From: Tyto alba
Lineage: Eukaryota; Chordata; Aves; Strigiformes; Tytonidae
Assembly (NCBI RefSeq): GCF_018691265.1
Contig: NW_024881327.1
Location: 23,491,936-23,555,935, forward strand
Direction of reading: 5' to 3'
DNA length: 64,000 nt
The notes beneath the pieces were generated by a model. The model was given only the letters and a program-made list of their open reading frames with translations, had not been told where the DNA came from and ran no database searches. This document shows positions 11,127 to 19,970 of this stretch, piece by piece; the stretch's first letter is position 1, and each line of letters begins with the position of its first letter. A program made the translations under genes and the position numbers.

Positions 11127-14100
11127 ACTAAAGCCAGTAATTAAAAAGTTTTGGAATGTGTAATTATAGTGCCTGCCTTGATCTGTGGTTCATCATGCAT
11201 GTACAGATTTTTAACTTATAAAATGATGACGTTTTCAGCAACCTCTCCCTTTTTGAAACTTTATGAAAGTTTTTACTGAGATCTTTTTCTTTCTCCTATA
11301 CTGTGACATTAATCTATGGAATTATGTTGCTGTAACAGTACAGGTAATGTGCCTTAATGCTATACTTAATGAAGGCATAAACCAGTAGAGATTAAAACAT
11401 TAGAAAATTTAGCTATTAACTGTCAGTATGGTTAAAGACCATCTTTTTTTTTTAATCTTTTTTTTTTTTTTCCCTCAGAGTTAACAGAATGGTCTATGGC
11501 ATGACAAAAAAAATAAGTAATCAACCCCTAATTTTGTACTTTTTATTTCAGCTTTAGTACAGTATGAGGAGAGTCTCCCAGTGCAAAAGGAACAGTGGAA
11601 AATAAATTTAATTTGGAGAATAAATATCTTTAACACTGAGACATGATTTAAATCTGTCTTTAGTCCATCTGGTCCCAGACACAGGCAATACTGAGAAGAC
11701 TAGAGATTTATCTGGAAGTCTAAACAGAAGGAGAAAGTGTTGTTATTTCCTCCACTGCAACAGTAAAAAAATCCTGTGATAAAGTCAGTGAATGCTTAGT
11801 ACACCTTATGGTTTATAGGACAATCAGTGATCACTTAGTATTAGAAAAGCTTAGCAGTTTTCAGGTTGGTATAGTAGTGGATTGCTCAATCAACCACTTT
11901 TATTGGTGAATTAACTTTCATATAGACAATGCTAAATATATTTTTATTCCATCTTTACTGTTTGTCTACAAACAGTAAATTTCCTCTGGAATATTTTTGA
12001 TTCATGTGCAGAGCTGGATGTATTTATGATGTCTGTTAACATTGTGGAGGGCTTGCTGTGATGAAAAAAATACGATTTTCTGGGAATTTTGTTTCTTGTA
12101 TTTTTAATTGCCTTTATTACACAGGAGATTAGTAGCCAAGATGCAGAACTGGTATATTTATATTAGCTATTTAGGGTGCTGGATGCTTCTTCTAGTTGTA
12201 GATTTGCATTGCACTTATACATGCAACGCTGAATATTGTGCAATATTTACTTGAGCACATCACTGGTGACACTGAAGTGATTTCCCTCCTGGTGCAACCA
12301 AGACTGAAGCCACCGAAAGGGGCTCACACTAGAGGTGCCCACTTGAAATGAGGATGCAAGATCCTCCAGAACCTCTCTGCCCATGCACAGTGCCGGTAGT
12401 TGGCAAGTGGCAATATATACCTGTCACAGCTGGTTAAGACATGAGGTGGGCTTGTGGTCCTGGAACCATAACAGCAGCAAATTAAACCATGGTGTCTCAC
12501 TCTTTGGTCTGCACCAGTTGATAAGGCAAAGGTATCTACTAACTGCTGTGTTACAGCTAGCACAAATTTTGACTTTCAAGCTTAAAACAACCTATGTAAT
12601 CTTTAGAAAAAGTCTTCCCACTGACCTACTCTTTTAAAATACAGACCACCTGGATAATTGTCTGTATCTTGAACACTACAAAGAAAAATCAGGGCAAATA
12701 CAACAAGTGAGATGTTTTTGTCAGCCAAGCTTCATCATAAAATGAAGATGTACAGTAACTTCCATAATATAAATTAACTAGCACAGTCATCAAAACTTTT
12801 TAGGTACCATGTCATTTGATGTGAAACATGGCAACTGTGCAGAGGAAGCAGTTTGGAAGATTTACTTTTTTTTTTCTGCCTAATATATAATACAAAAATA
12901 CATGAGTCTTCTGATGTTGGTGATGTTGTAGTGACAGACAATACATAGAATAAAGAAAGGAACACAGTCTTGTGACTGAACTTCAGGAGCTGAAAGGCTG
13001 CATATATTTAGGCTTAAATAAAACGGATGTACCAAGTTGCCATGAATGCGTTTAACTGAACAACTCTGACAACCACAAATATGACAAAAGGCTTATGCAG
13101 TCATGTTTGCTGTATGCCTGCTTATTATCAGCCTCTCATTTTTATGAGCTGAACTGATTTACAGAGTTCAAGCTTCTATCACTTATGAATAGAATGGCTA
13201 TGAGATTAACCATGCTGACAGCACTTCTCTTTAATAGATGATAAAAAGTGTGAATAGAGTGCAATGTTGCCTAGTAAAATAATAATTCTTTCAGATGGGG
13301 TTAATTAGTTATCTTCATGATACAGATAAGTGGTCTTCAAGAAGACTTTTTTGGGTTTCAAGGAAATATATGGAAATATATGGCGCTTTTTTTTTTGTAT
13401 TTTTTGTATACAGAAAGCAGTCAAAGGGGTTAGAGACTTGAAAATATGTCTTCAATATTCCTCACTCTTCTTTGGAAACAGTCAGCCCAACTTTAATGAA
13501 TAACAAAAGCATACCTTGTAATTAAACTCTGGTCTGAGATCATGTCATACCGTAAGAGATGTAATTTCAATACCAACCAAACTTCATTACAAGGTGACAG
13601 GAAACCAAAGTTTCCAAGTTCTGGTTATCTTTCCTCCTACTTGCAGGTGGAATTGAAGAAGAAACTTAAGCAGAATGAAATGGAATAACAGTATCTTCAG
13701 GAAAAAAATATTGGTCAGCATTCAGAAAAGACACAGGGAAAGGTGGAAATTAAAAGGGAAGGTTATGTTAGCTGCTATCTGATCATTAATAACACTTGTG
13801 GATCTAATCAGACCTCTAAATTATGTATGCAGAGGAGCAGAAATAACCCTACCTTATCTCCTTGTTTCATCCACAGTTTTATTATTGTTTTATCTTAACT
13901 GAGTGTTATGTACCTGTCTCTGCTACCTGTGTTAAGGTCTTTCTTTGAATAGGAATGCTTGTCACAACAAAGGGAATGATCTGGCTGTCAACAGGATGTT
14001 AGAAATGTATGGCCTCTAGGTTTTTTATAGAAAACCTTTTACTAGTTCTGGGTTGTACAAGTGGGATGGAGCAAGAAATATTTTGATGGGGCACACAGAG

Positions 14101-15619
14101 GGCAGAAAAAGAGTTATTTCTTAACCTTAGCATCCAAGAGAAGATTTAAAGGAAGGAGCAAAGATAACTAATATCTATGAGAAACAAACGAAATCTTATA
14201 TGACACTTTCATCTGAAGCCACTGATACATATATGTGAGTGAACACCTGAACATCATCCACTGCAGATAGAAATTTATACAGAGTGAGTCAAGTGTAGTC
14301 TTGGTATTTTATACAAATTACTGCAATCAAATTAACTAGCAAAATCATATCGCTGGTACGAAGATTATCTGCAGGTCTATGGCTCCATATCAGATTATGC
14401 TATACAGTTGTGTAAGAAGCTTTTCCTCTAAAAATTACTAAACAGTTCACATGCATCATTGACTTTGCCATCTGACAAATGAATGAGGTAGGCAAGTACT
14501 AATTTAATTTGAAGATTTGGAAATGGAGACACTAAGTGCCTCTCTCAGTGTTGTATAGTAAGTCTCATTAACAGTGTAAAGAATAGAAGCTACAACTTCT
14601 TAGTTTCTCTGTTCTTTAAATTTCAGACTGCTACATTTCATTCACCTCTCACCAGTCTGCAAACAACAAAAGCAATGCTGTCACCATTAAGGTTTTTCAT
14701 TTCAGTAACATTATATTATTAGATAAATTTTAATTTTTATCAGCTCCAAATTCCAGAACTTTTCATGTATGAGAACAGGCTCCTCATGACAGATAAGCAG
14801 AATTTTTTCATAATGGATAGTGGAGCAGTATCTGCAATAACTACACTAGTCTGTAACAGTCTGAGATAACGTGCAGAATCCAGTGGCCTCATAGGTCCAT
14901 CTCTTGGACAAGGAAGGTCCACATTAATTCATGATGAATTGATTTGTACATGTTTTCTGTATTATTAGTGCTTCATAAATAATGGCTATGTAACAATGTC
15001 AAAAGCAGGATATGGTTTCTACATCAGGATAAAGTAAAGCAAATCTTATAAGTGTAGAAATAGTCTCTGGTCAAGGGACAGACAAGGGACACATGCAGAT
15101 GTTTAGATTTTGGGACTGTCAGCTCAATTTTCTTCCAGAGAACAGGGGATGCCTTTACAAAGTTTAATAAACCATATTAAAAATTTGTGCAATAATTTAC
15201 TTATAGAAATAGATTGCTACCATGCATTGTACTTTGCCATTGTGTAATCCTAGGTATTTCAAATAAGAACTCCTAAACATTCAATTTCCCATTAAGTTAT
15301 CTTTCTGAAATATAATCACATATATACAAAGTTTGCCCTCCCGTTACAGGTATGTGTCCAATAGTGGTACATGAAGTTCTTCAGTTTGAATTTGAAATCT
15401 TCGTTGAAAAATATAGTTGTAAGGACTGGAGTTTCATTATGTTCATAGTGAAGATTTCAATTTTCATGTACAGGTCAATAATGTCTAAGATCAAATAGAA
15501 AAAATTTTGTACAAGTTTTGTTTTTCTTTCAGACAAGAAATTTTCATATGTGCATAAGACAGCTGAGGGTTTCTTTTTTAATAATTATATTCACACATGG
15601 ATTTGGCAATACATCAACT

Positions 15620-15625
15620 ACATGG
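15620..15625. repeat. Target-site duplication, left copy (ACATGG)
   Basis: ACATGG immediately precedes the TG of the 5' LTR and recurs at 18648-18653 immediately after the CA of the 3' LTR. A 6-bp duplication is the length typical of class II (alpha/betaretrovirus-like) integration. Confidence 0.95.
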
Positions 15626-15790
15626 TGTTGGAGAATGGCTCAGAGACAAGGGTCCTGAGCCCACTGAGCAACTGTATGATCAGAGCCTGCTCTAGCTGCT
15701 GATGCTGGGCCTCACTAGGGTTTGCTCGCAGCTGCTCGCAGCTGCTGATACCTGAGGAATGTCAAGGACGCTTCAGCCTTGTGTACCGTG

Positions 15791-15951
15791 GTGTGTCGAA
15801 AACAGGCTAAGGGGAATTAGGGATAGTGGTCTGAGAAACCCAGTGTTATGATAACGGTGGTCTGAGAAACATTGTGTTACGGTACTGTCGTGTATCGAAA
15901 ACAAGTCAACAGGAATCAGAAATAGTAGCATGAGAAACTTAGTGTTATGAG
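15791..15951 (+). repeat. Imperfect direct duplication inside U3
   Basis: Copies at 15791-15852 and 15890-15951 align without gaps over 62 bp with about 15 mismatches. Shared blocks are 'tcgaaaaca', 'gagaaac' and 'agtgttatga'. A third partial copy ('ggtctgagaaacattgtgtta') lies between them. The same arrangement recurs in the 3' LTR 2,481 bp downstream. Duplicated U3 blocks often act as enhancer repeats in retroviruses, but that role is inferred here. Confidence 0.8.
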
Positions 15952-16056
15952 AAGCTTGTGCTGTAAGCTAACTGCAAGTAGGTGGACCGTGCAAATACGA
16001 CCCTCAGAGCTTAAGCCAATCAGCTAGTGACTAGTAGGCATAATTAGTAGAAAGAT

Positions 16057-16085
16057 TATAAAAGGCTGTAATGAAAATCAATAAA
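16057..16085 (+). promoter_or_regulatory. LTR core promoter and overlapping poly(A) signal
   Basis: TATAAAAG (16057-16064) and AATAAA (16080-16085) are separated by only 15 nt. The poly(A) signal therefore sits between the TATA box and the expected transcription start, in U3 rather than R. This arrangement with a very short R is known from betaretroviruses such as MMTV. A CCAAT box lies about 40 bp upstream of the TATA box. Confidence 0.75.
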
Positions 16086-16168
16086 CGGAAGCACACTTTA
16101 TCACTCATACTGAGTCGGCTACGTTCTTCCTCCTTGGCCTGGGTCCTCGGCTCACCCAGCCCGGCAAA

Positions 16169-16186
16169 TGGCGCCCGAACAGGGAC
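16169..16186 (+). other. Primer-binding site complementary to tRNA-Lys
   Basis: TGGCGCCCGAACAGGGAC lies 2 nt after the 5' LTR. This is the 18-nt site matching the 3' end of tRNA-Lys3 (UUU), as used by lentiviruses and several betaretroviruses. It is perfectly preserved, which fits a young element. Confidence 0.95.
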
Positions 16187-16468
16187 CCTCGAGAAAAAGG
16201 GTCAACCGGGAATAAAGGGTCTCTCGAGAAAAAGGGACCCTCGTTGAGGCGAAAATAAAGGGATCCTCGAGACGAAAGGAACCCTCGCTGAAGGACCTGG
16301 CTGAAGGACAAGGAGCAGTGCGCCGGGGGCAGTGACCGGCGGGCAAAAAGAGTGACCAGAACATCGCGTCCTGTGGTGTGTCGTCTCCGGCCTGAACCGA
16401 TTGAAGTTCACCACTGCAAGGGCTACAAGCTGAGGGCTGCAAGGATATTATAACAGGTATTAAGGTAC
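16187..16468 (+). other. Untranslated leader with CTCGAG-containing repeats
   Basis: The motif AGGG(A/T)(C/T)CCTCG, often extended to CTCGAGA, recurs about five times between 16181 and 16288. The longer units start at 16181, 16216 and 16259 (spacings 35 and 43 bp), with shorter ones near 16233 and 16278. The first overlaps the end of the primer site. CTCGAG is self-complementary, so the RNA could form kissing or stem-loop structures of the kind that mediate genome dimerisation and packaging. This is inferred. Possible splice-donor-like AG|GT steps occur near 16455-16466 but are weak. Confidence 0.6.
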
Positions 16469-17178
16469 ATGGATTTTGAAGTAGCCCTAGATTTATTACA
16501 GAGCTTTTTAGAAAAGCGTGGGACAGATAGTAGTTGCATTAAACAGCTAGCTGGTCTAGTGGCGACGGGCAAAACAAAAGGGGTGCTTTAAGGACTCTGA
16601 TCTGTTGTTTGATGAAGAGGAGTGGAGGAGATATGGAGATATACTATGGGATATGGTAATAGATGAGGATAAACTTGCTAAGAAAGTAATGAAACCTTGG
16701 AGGGAGATAATCAATAACATTAAGCGCCATAAGGTTGAGAAGAACTTGGCTGTTTGCTCCACCGCGCAAGAAGCGGCAGAGAAATCAGGCGGCGCGGGGG
16801 TGCAGGGGGGAGCGGCTGCCGCCCGAACCTCTGCCCCCCCCCTCCTTCGGATGGTTCCGCCCCTGACGGCGCGTCAGCGTCTGAGTCGGAGAGAAAAACG
16901 GCGGCTCTGTCCGAATTAAAGCACCAGGGTCACACACCGGTAAGGGACAGGGGCAAAGTCCAAGAACTTGAGAGAAAATTACAGAAGTTGAGCTACAGAA
17001 CAGAACTCTGCATTTATAATTACAAGAAGAGGAAGCGCTGCCGGCAGCCCCACCACACCCACTCCCGTCACCTTTATCAGAACCAGCTCCGCTTTTAGCT
17101 CAGTCCCGATGGAGTGGGGTGATTCGTGATGCCTTGTTAAAAGGGGAATGGCATGCTGCTGGAGGTTGGCCTGCCCGG
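16469..17178 (+). pseudogene. gag: Broken N-terminal gag remnant (matrix and following region)
   Basis: Gag would be the structural polyprotein. An ATG at 16469 opens a 40-codon frame starting MDFEVALDLLQSF that stops at 16589. A second frame (open from 16560, stopping at 16917-16919) carries FDEEEWRRYGDILWD and VMKPWREIINNIKRHK, which resembles a betaretroviral matrix domain. The shift between them lies in the A/G-rich run 16571-16583 and equals one extra base (or two missing). A proline- and glycine-rich stretch follows, then a charged helix-like segment (ELERKLQKL, about 16960-16990) in the first frame. A third frame, open to the TAG at 17179, contains SRWSGVIRDALLKGEW. All capsid, nucleocapsid and protease-polymerase sequence is missing. 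At least two frame changes mean no normal Gag can be made. Assignment rests on position after the leader and on matrix-like character. Confidence 0.75.
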
Positions 17179-17270
17179 TAGTGACAACGAATGGGGGACA
17201 CCTGGGAACTCAAGATCACAAGATTCTCCTCGGGGGGTCTGGAGACTCCTTACGAACTTTAGAACTCTGA

Positions 17271-17804
17271 ACTGTCATTTGGGTGTTTCAACATCAACAC
17301 TGGTATCAAAAACTTGTTCATGTAGTATCAGGTTCATTGTATGTTGTGGGTTCATTGCAATGTTTAGAACATAGCATGGTGAAACCTGTATTACATTCTG
17401 TATTGCATACTCTGTTGTTACAATTGCGGACACTTTTAAAACTGTAAGGATGGTTTTCTTGCTACATAAGACTGCATAAGATTGGAACATGGACTGACAG
17501 ACTGGTTACGAGACTTGAGAATTTGGAAAATGGACTGATGATGGTTGCAAATCTACAAAACTTGGAAATTAGTGGGTGGCTGAAAGCTTTGTTGATGCAT
17601 GGACTGGCAATGCTGATTGTCATTATGATTGTCATGATGGTATTGGGGTCTGTGTGGAAATGCTTTGTGAATGCTATGATTCAAATGTTAAAAGGAGTCT
17701 GGATTGTCCAAAAAAGAAAAAGGGGGAAAACCTGGAATTTTTTGGGGGGATCAGGGTTATGCACTGATCCTACAGGGTTTGGACAATCCAGGCTGGGTCT
17801 CTGA
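17271..17804 (+). pseudogene. env: Env transmembrane-subunit tail, broken by an internal stop
   Basis: One frame runs from 17271 to the TGA at 17802-17804 with a single internal stop (TAA at 17445-17447). The part before the stop is leucine-rich with heptad-like spacing (for example VLHTLLLQLRTLL). The part after it contains a charged stretch and then a strong hydrophobic span (LAMLIVIMIVMMVLGSVW, about 17607-17660). A cysteine, a short amphipathic segment and a basic KRKRGK tail follow. This is the layout of the end of a retroviral transmembrane glycoprotein: ectodomain helix, membrane anchor, short cytoplasmic tail. Position just upstream of the 3' LTR agrees. The surface subunit, cleavage site and fusion peptide are absent. 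The junction with gag debris lies between about 17180 and 17270. Confidence 0.65.
17711..17727 (+). other. Second, internal polypurine-tract-like sequence
   Basis: AAAAAGAAAAAGGGGGA is identical over 17 bp to the polypurine tract beside the 3' LTR and lies 377 bp upstream of it. It also encodes part of the basic tail of the env remnant. It may be a duplicated plus-strand primer or an earlier 3' end of the internal region. Confidence 0.7.
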
Positions 17805-18087
17805 GCAGAAAACTGCCACATGGTAATCCTGCCCTTGGGGTCACCTGGAAGGGCAAGAAGGAGGAAGTCAATCTAGTGCTTCCTCACTGTTTTGAATGCC
17901 TGGATGCACTAACCACAAAGTAGATTTAGTTTGCTCACGCGCACTAACGATCCAGACCTATCACAGCACTTCCGGGTGTGTGATAAGTGCCTTTAGCCAG
18001 TAGATTGTAAGCCTGCATGCCTAAGTTGTGCCTTGTCATGTATTAAGAAAATCTTTGAATGAACGTTAGCGCAGGCTCTGTTCATAC
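17805..18087 (+). other. Non-coding proviral segment between env tail and polypurine tract
   Basis: No substantial open frame is present. The sequence is less AT-rich than the host flanks. It is bracketed by the two identical polypurine-tract-like sequences. Nothing recognisable is encoded. It could be 3' untranslated proviral sequence. Confidence 0.6.
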
Positions 18088-18106
18088 AAAAAGAAAAAGG
18101 GGGAAT
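18088..18106 (+). other. Polypurine tract (plus-strand primer)
   Basis: AAAAAGAAAAAGGGGGA, followed by AT, directly abuts the TG of the 3' LTR. Its place and composition are those of the RNase H-resistant primer for plus-strand synthesis. Confidence 0.9.
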
Positions 18107-18647
18107 TGTTGGAGAATGGCTCAGAGACAAGGGTCCTGAGCCCACTGAGCAACTGTATGATCAGAGCCTGCTCTAGCTGCTGATGCTGGGCCTCACTAGG
18201 GTTTGCTCGCAGCTGCTCGCAGCTGCTGATACCTGAGGAATGTCAAGGACGCTTCAGCCTTGTGTACCGTGGTGTGTCGAAAACAGGCTAAGGGGAATTA
18301 GGGATAGTGGTCTGAGAAACCTAGTGTTATGATAACGGTGGTCTGAGAAACATTGTGTTACGGTACTGTCGTGTATCGAAAACAAGTCAACAGGAATCAG
18401 AAATAGTAGCATGAGAAACTTAGTGTTATGAGAAGCTTGTGCTGTAAGCTAACTGCAAGTAGGTGGACCGTGCAAATACGACCCTCAGAGCTTAAGCCAA
18501 TCAGCTAGTGACTAGTAGGCATAATTAGTAGAAAGATTATAAAAGGCTGTAATGAAAATCAATAAACGGAAGCACACTTTATCACTCATACTGAGTCGGC
18601 TACGTTCTTCCTCCTTGGCCTGGATCCTCGGCTCGCCCAGCCCGGCA
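18107..18647 (+). repeat. 3' LTR (541 bp)
   Basis: Same length as the 5' LTR and identical except at 18322, 18624 and 18635. It carries the same CCAAT, TATAAAAG (18538-18545) and AATAAA (18561-18566) elements, so it has the motifs to start transcription into the flanking DNA or to end transcripts. It ends in ...CCGGCA followed by the ACATGG duplication. Confidence 0.95.
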
Positions 18648-18653
18648 ACATGG
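18648..18653. repeat. Target-site duplication, right copy (ACATGG)
   Basis: Exact match to 15620-15625. The empty site before insertion would have carried a single ACATGG followed by TATAACTATT. Confidence 0.95.
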
Positions 18654-19563
18654 TATAACTATTTAAGTATCTAAAGCATTTTAGTTCCCATATCTTTGGA
18701 GTAGAATTCAAAATGCAAGATTTCTATTGCAAAGAAAGAGGTATTTATGTTCTTCTGTTTTCAGAAACTGCTCAAAGAATCTATGGGATGTTCAAGGTAG
18801 GGGCAGCCTCTGTAATTTGATTCTTCTGACAATCTCTTGGTAAATATCTAGTGCTATTCTCAGGTGTGTTTGGGACTTGATTTTTGGATTGTGAGAACCT
18901 AAATTGCACCTGTGTCTGGTTGCACGCCCCTAAACCCATCTTCAACTGGAACCCTTTGGCATTGCAGCACTCTTTTTAACTTTTAGCCACTTTTTATCAC
19001 CTCTAGCCACTCTTGTATGTCAGAGAACCTGTAACCAGAAATCAGGATCTTAGGATCTGACAATGATACAGGAAGAAGGTTCAAGAAGTCAGAAAAGCCC
19101 CAGTATGATGAGTATACAACAGCTTTAGATTGCCATGGGAAATGCACGAGAGGATGTTTGCCTAATAAAATTAACTCAAAGTCCAGCACTATATGATGGA
19201 TTTACTTGTTTCTGCTAATAAATTAACATTCTTAGAAAAAAAAAATAGGGAAGTTAAAAAGAGAGAATAAAATATCAGCAGGAAATATTGGAAAATTAAA
19301 GAGGAAGAATTGAAGAGAATTAAACAACTGGAATGATTCTACCAGCCCAGACTAACACGTACTGGATCAATCTGGATATATTCATGTTTAGTGAACAGAC
19401 TGTAATTCAGAAGCCAGAAATATGATGGTTTCATATTATACCATCTTACTTCTTTTCCACTGACTTCATTGACTTGGATTTCCTTGTGTAGCCTATGCCC
19501 GATCTTAGAGAAAGTAGCTCTTAAGTAGATGAAGTACAAGTATGAAAGATGTAGAAACACAGT
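18654..19563. other. Gene-free AT-rich unique sequence
   Basis: No recognised repeat or gene between the provirus and the next CR1 copy. Open frames are short and without motifs. Confidence 0.55.
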
Positions 19564-19970
19564 ATCATAGAATGGGTTGGAAGAGGCCTTTAAAGGTCAT
19601 ATAGTCCACCCACCCTATAATAGGCAGAGACATCTTCCACTAGATCAAGTTCCTCAGAACCCATCCAACCTGACCTTGAATGTTTCCAGGGAGGGGACAT
19701 CTACCAACTCTCTGGGCAACCTGTTCCAGTGTTTCTCTACCCTCATCATACAAAATTTCCTCCTTATATCTGGTCTGAATCTGCTGTCTTTTAGCTTAAA
19801 ATCATTACCCCTTGTCCTATCACAACAGGCCCTACTAAAAAATCTGTTCCCATCTTTCTTATAAGCCCCCTATAAGTACTGAAAGGCTGCAATAAGGTGT
19901 CCCACAGACGTCTTTCCTGTACTGAGGACTCCAGAGCAGGGGTGCCTTTTCATCTTCAGTCTGGAGCTGA
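19564..19970 (-). mobile_element. CR1 LINE, 3' portion (minus orientation)
   Basis: The plus strand reads as the reverse complement of a CR1 3' end: 'atcatagaatgggttggaag', 'ccaacctgaccttgaatgtttccagggagggg', 'ctctgggcaacctgttccagtgtttctctaccctcat', 'atcattaccccttgtcctatcacaacaggccct'. The coding part corresponds to the last third of the ORF2 (reverse transcriptase protein) C-terminus plus the 3' UTR. It is inactive and 5'-truncated. The 5' limit near 19970 is approximate because the match decays into 'ggactccagagcaggggtgcc'. Confidence 0.9.

Larger units (their letters stand above)
9510..15619. other. Gene-free AT-rich unique sequence between the two retroviral elements
   Basis: No gene is recognised. 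The short stretch 9600-9960 on the minus strand and the stretch 12290-12590 are less AT-rich than the rest. Both have the look of old repeat or retrocopy debris, but neither could be assigned. A long pyrimidine tract ending in CAG at about 11456-11478 resembles a splice acceptor without an evident exon. Confidence 0.5.
15626..16166 (+). repeat. 5' LTR (541 bp)
   Basis: Begins TGTTGGAGAATGG and ends GCCCGGCA. U3 is about 460 bp and contains an imperfect 62-bp direct duplication, a small GCTCGCAGCT tandem near 15723-15745, CCAAT at 16016-16020, TATAAAAG at 16057-16064 and AATAAA at 16080-16085. Start of transcription is expected near 16085-16090, so R must be short (roughly 15-20 nt), with about 60 nt of U5. 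Boundaries are set by exact comparison with the 3' LTR. Confidence 0.95.
15626..18647 (+). mobile_element. Internally deleted, lysine-primed class II (ERVK-like) endogenous provirus
   Basis: The element has a complete proviral frame: a 541-bp 5' LTR, a tRNA-Lys primer-binding site 2 nt after it, a 1.9-kb internal region, a polypurine tract, a 541-bp 3' LTR and a 6-bp target duplication. The LTRs differ at only three aligned positions (15841/18322 C-T, 16143/18624 G-A, 16154/18635 A-G). This points to recent integration. The internal region holds only a frame-broken N-terminal gag remnant and an env transmembrane tail. There is no room for protease, reverse transcriptase, integrase or surface glycoprotein. 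It therefore cannot make its own enzymes, and any copies would depend on proteins supplied by a relative. The lysine primer, the 6-bp duplication and the AATAAA placed just downstream of the TATA box fit a betaretrovirus-like ERVK. I cannot name the exact family. Confidence 0.95.

Noticed and set aside
12290..12590. Less AT-rich segment suspected to be an old LTR
   Set aside because: No TG…CA ends, no target duplication, and no recognisable LTR block order beyond a generic ATTAAA.
16105..16442. Minus-strand frames across the proviral leader
   Set aside because: Antisense of the repeated leader and U5. No support as genes.
16105..18106. Possibility that the provirus encodes a new accessory protein
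   Set aside because: All internal frames are accounted for as broken gag or env pieces, or lack coding signal.
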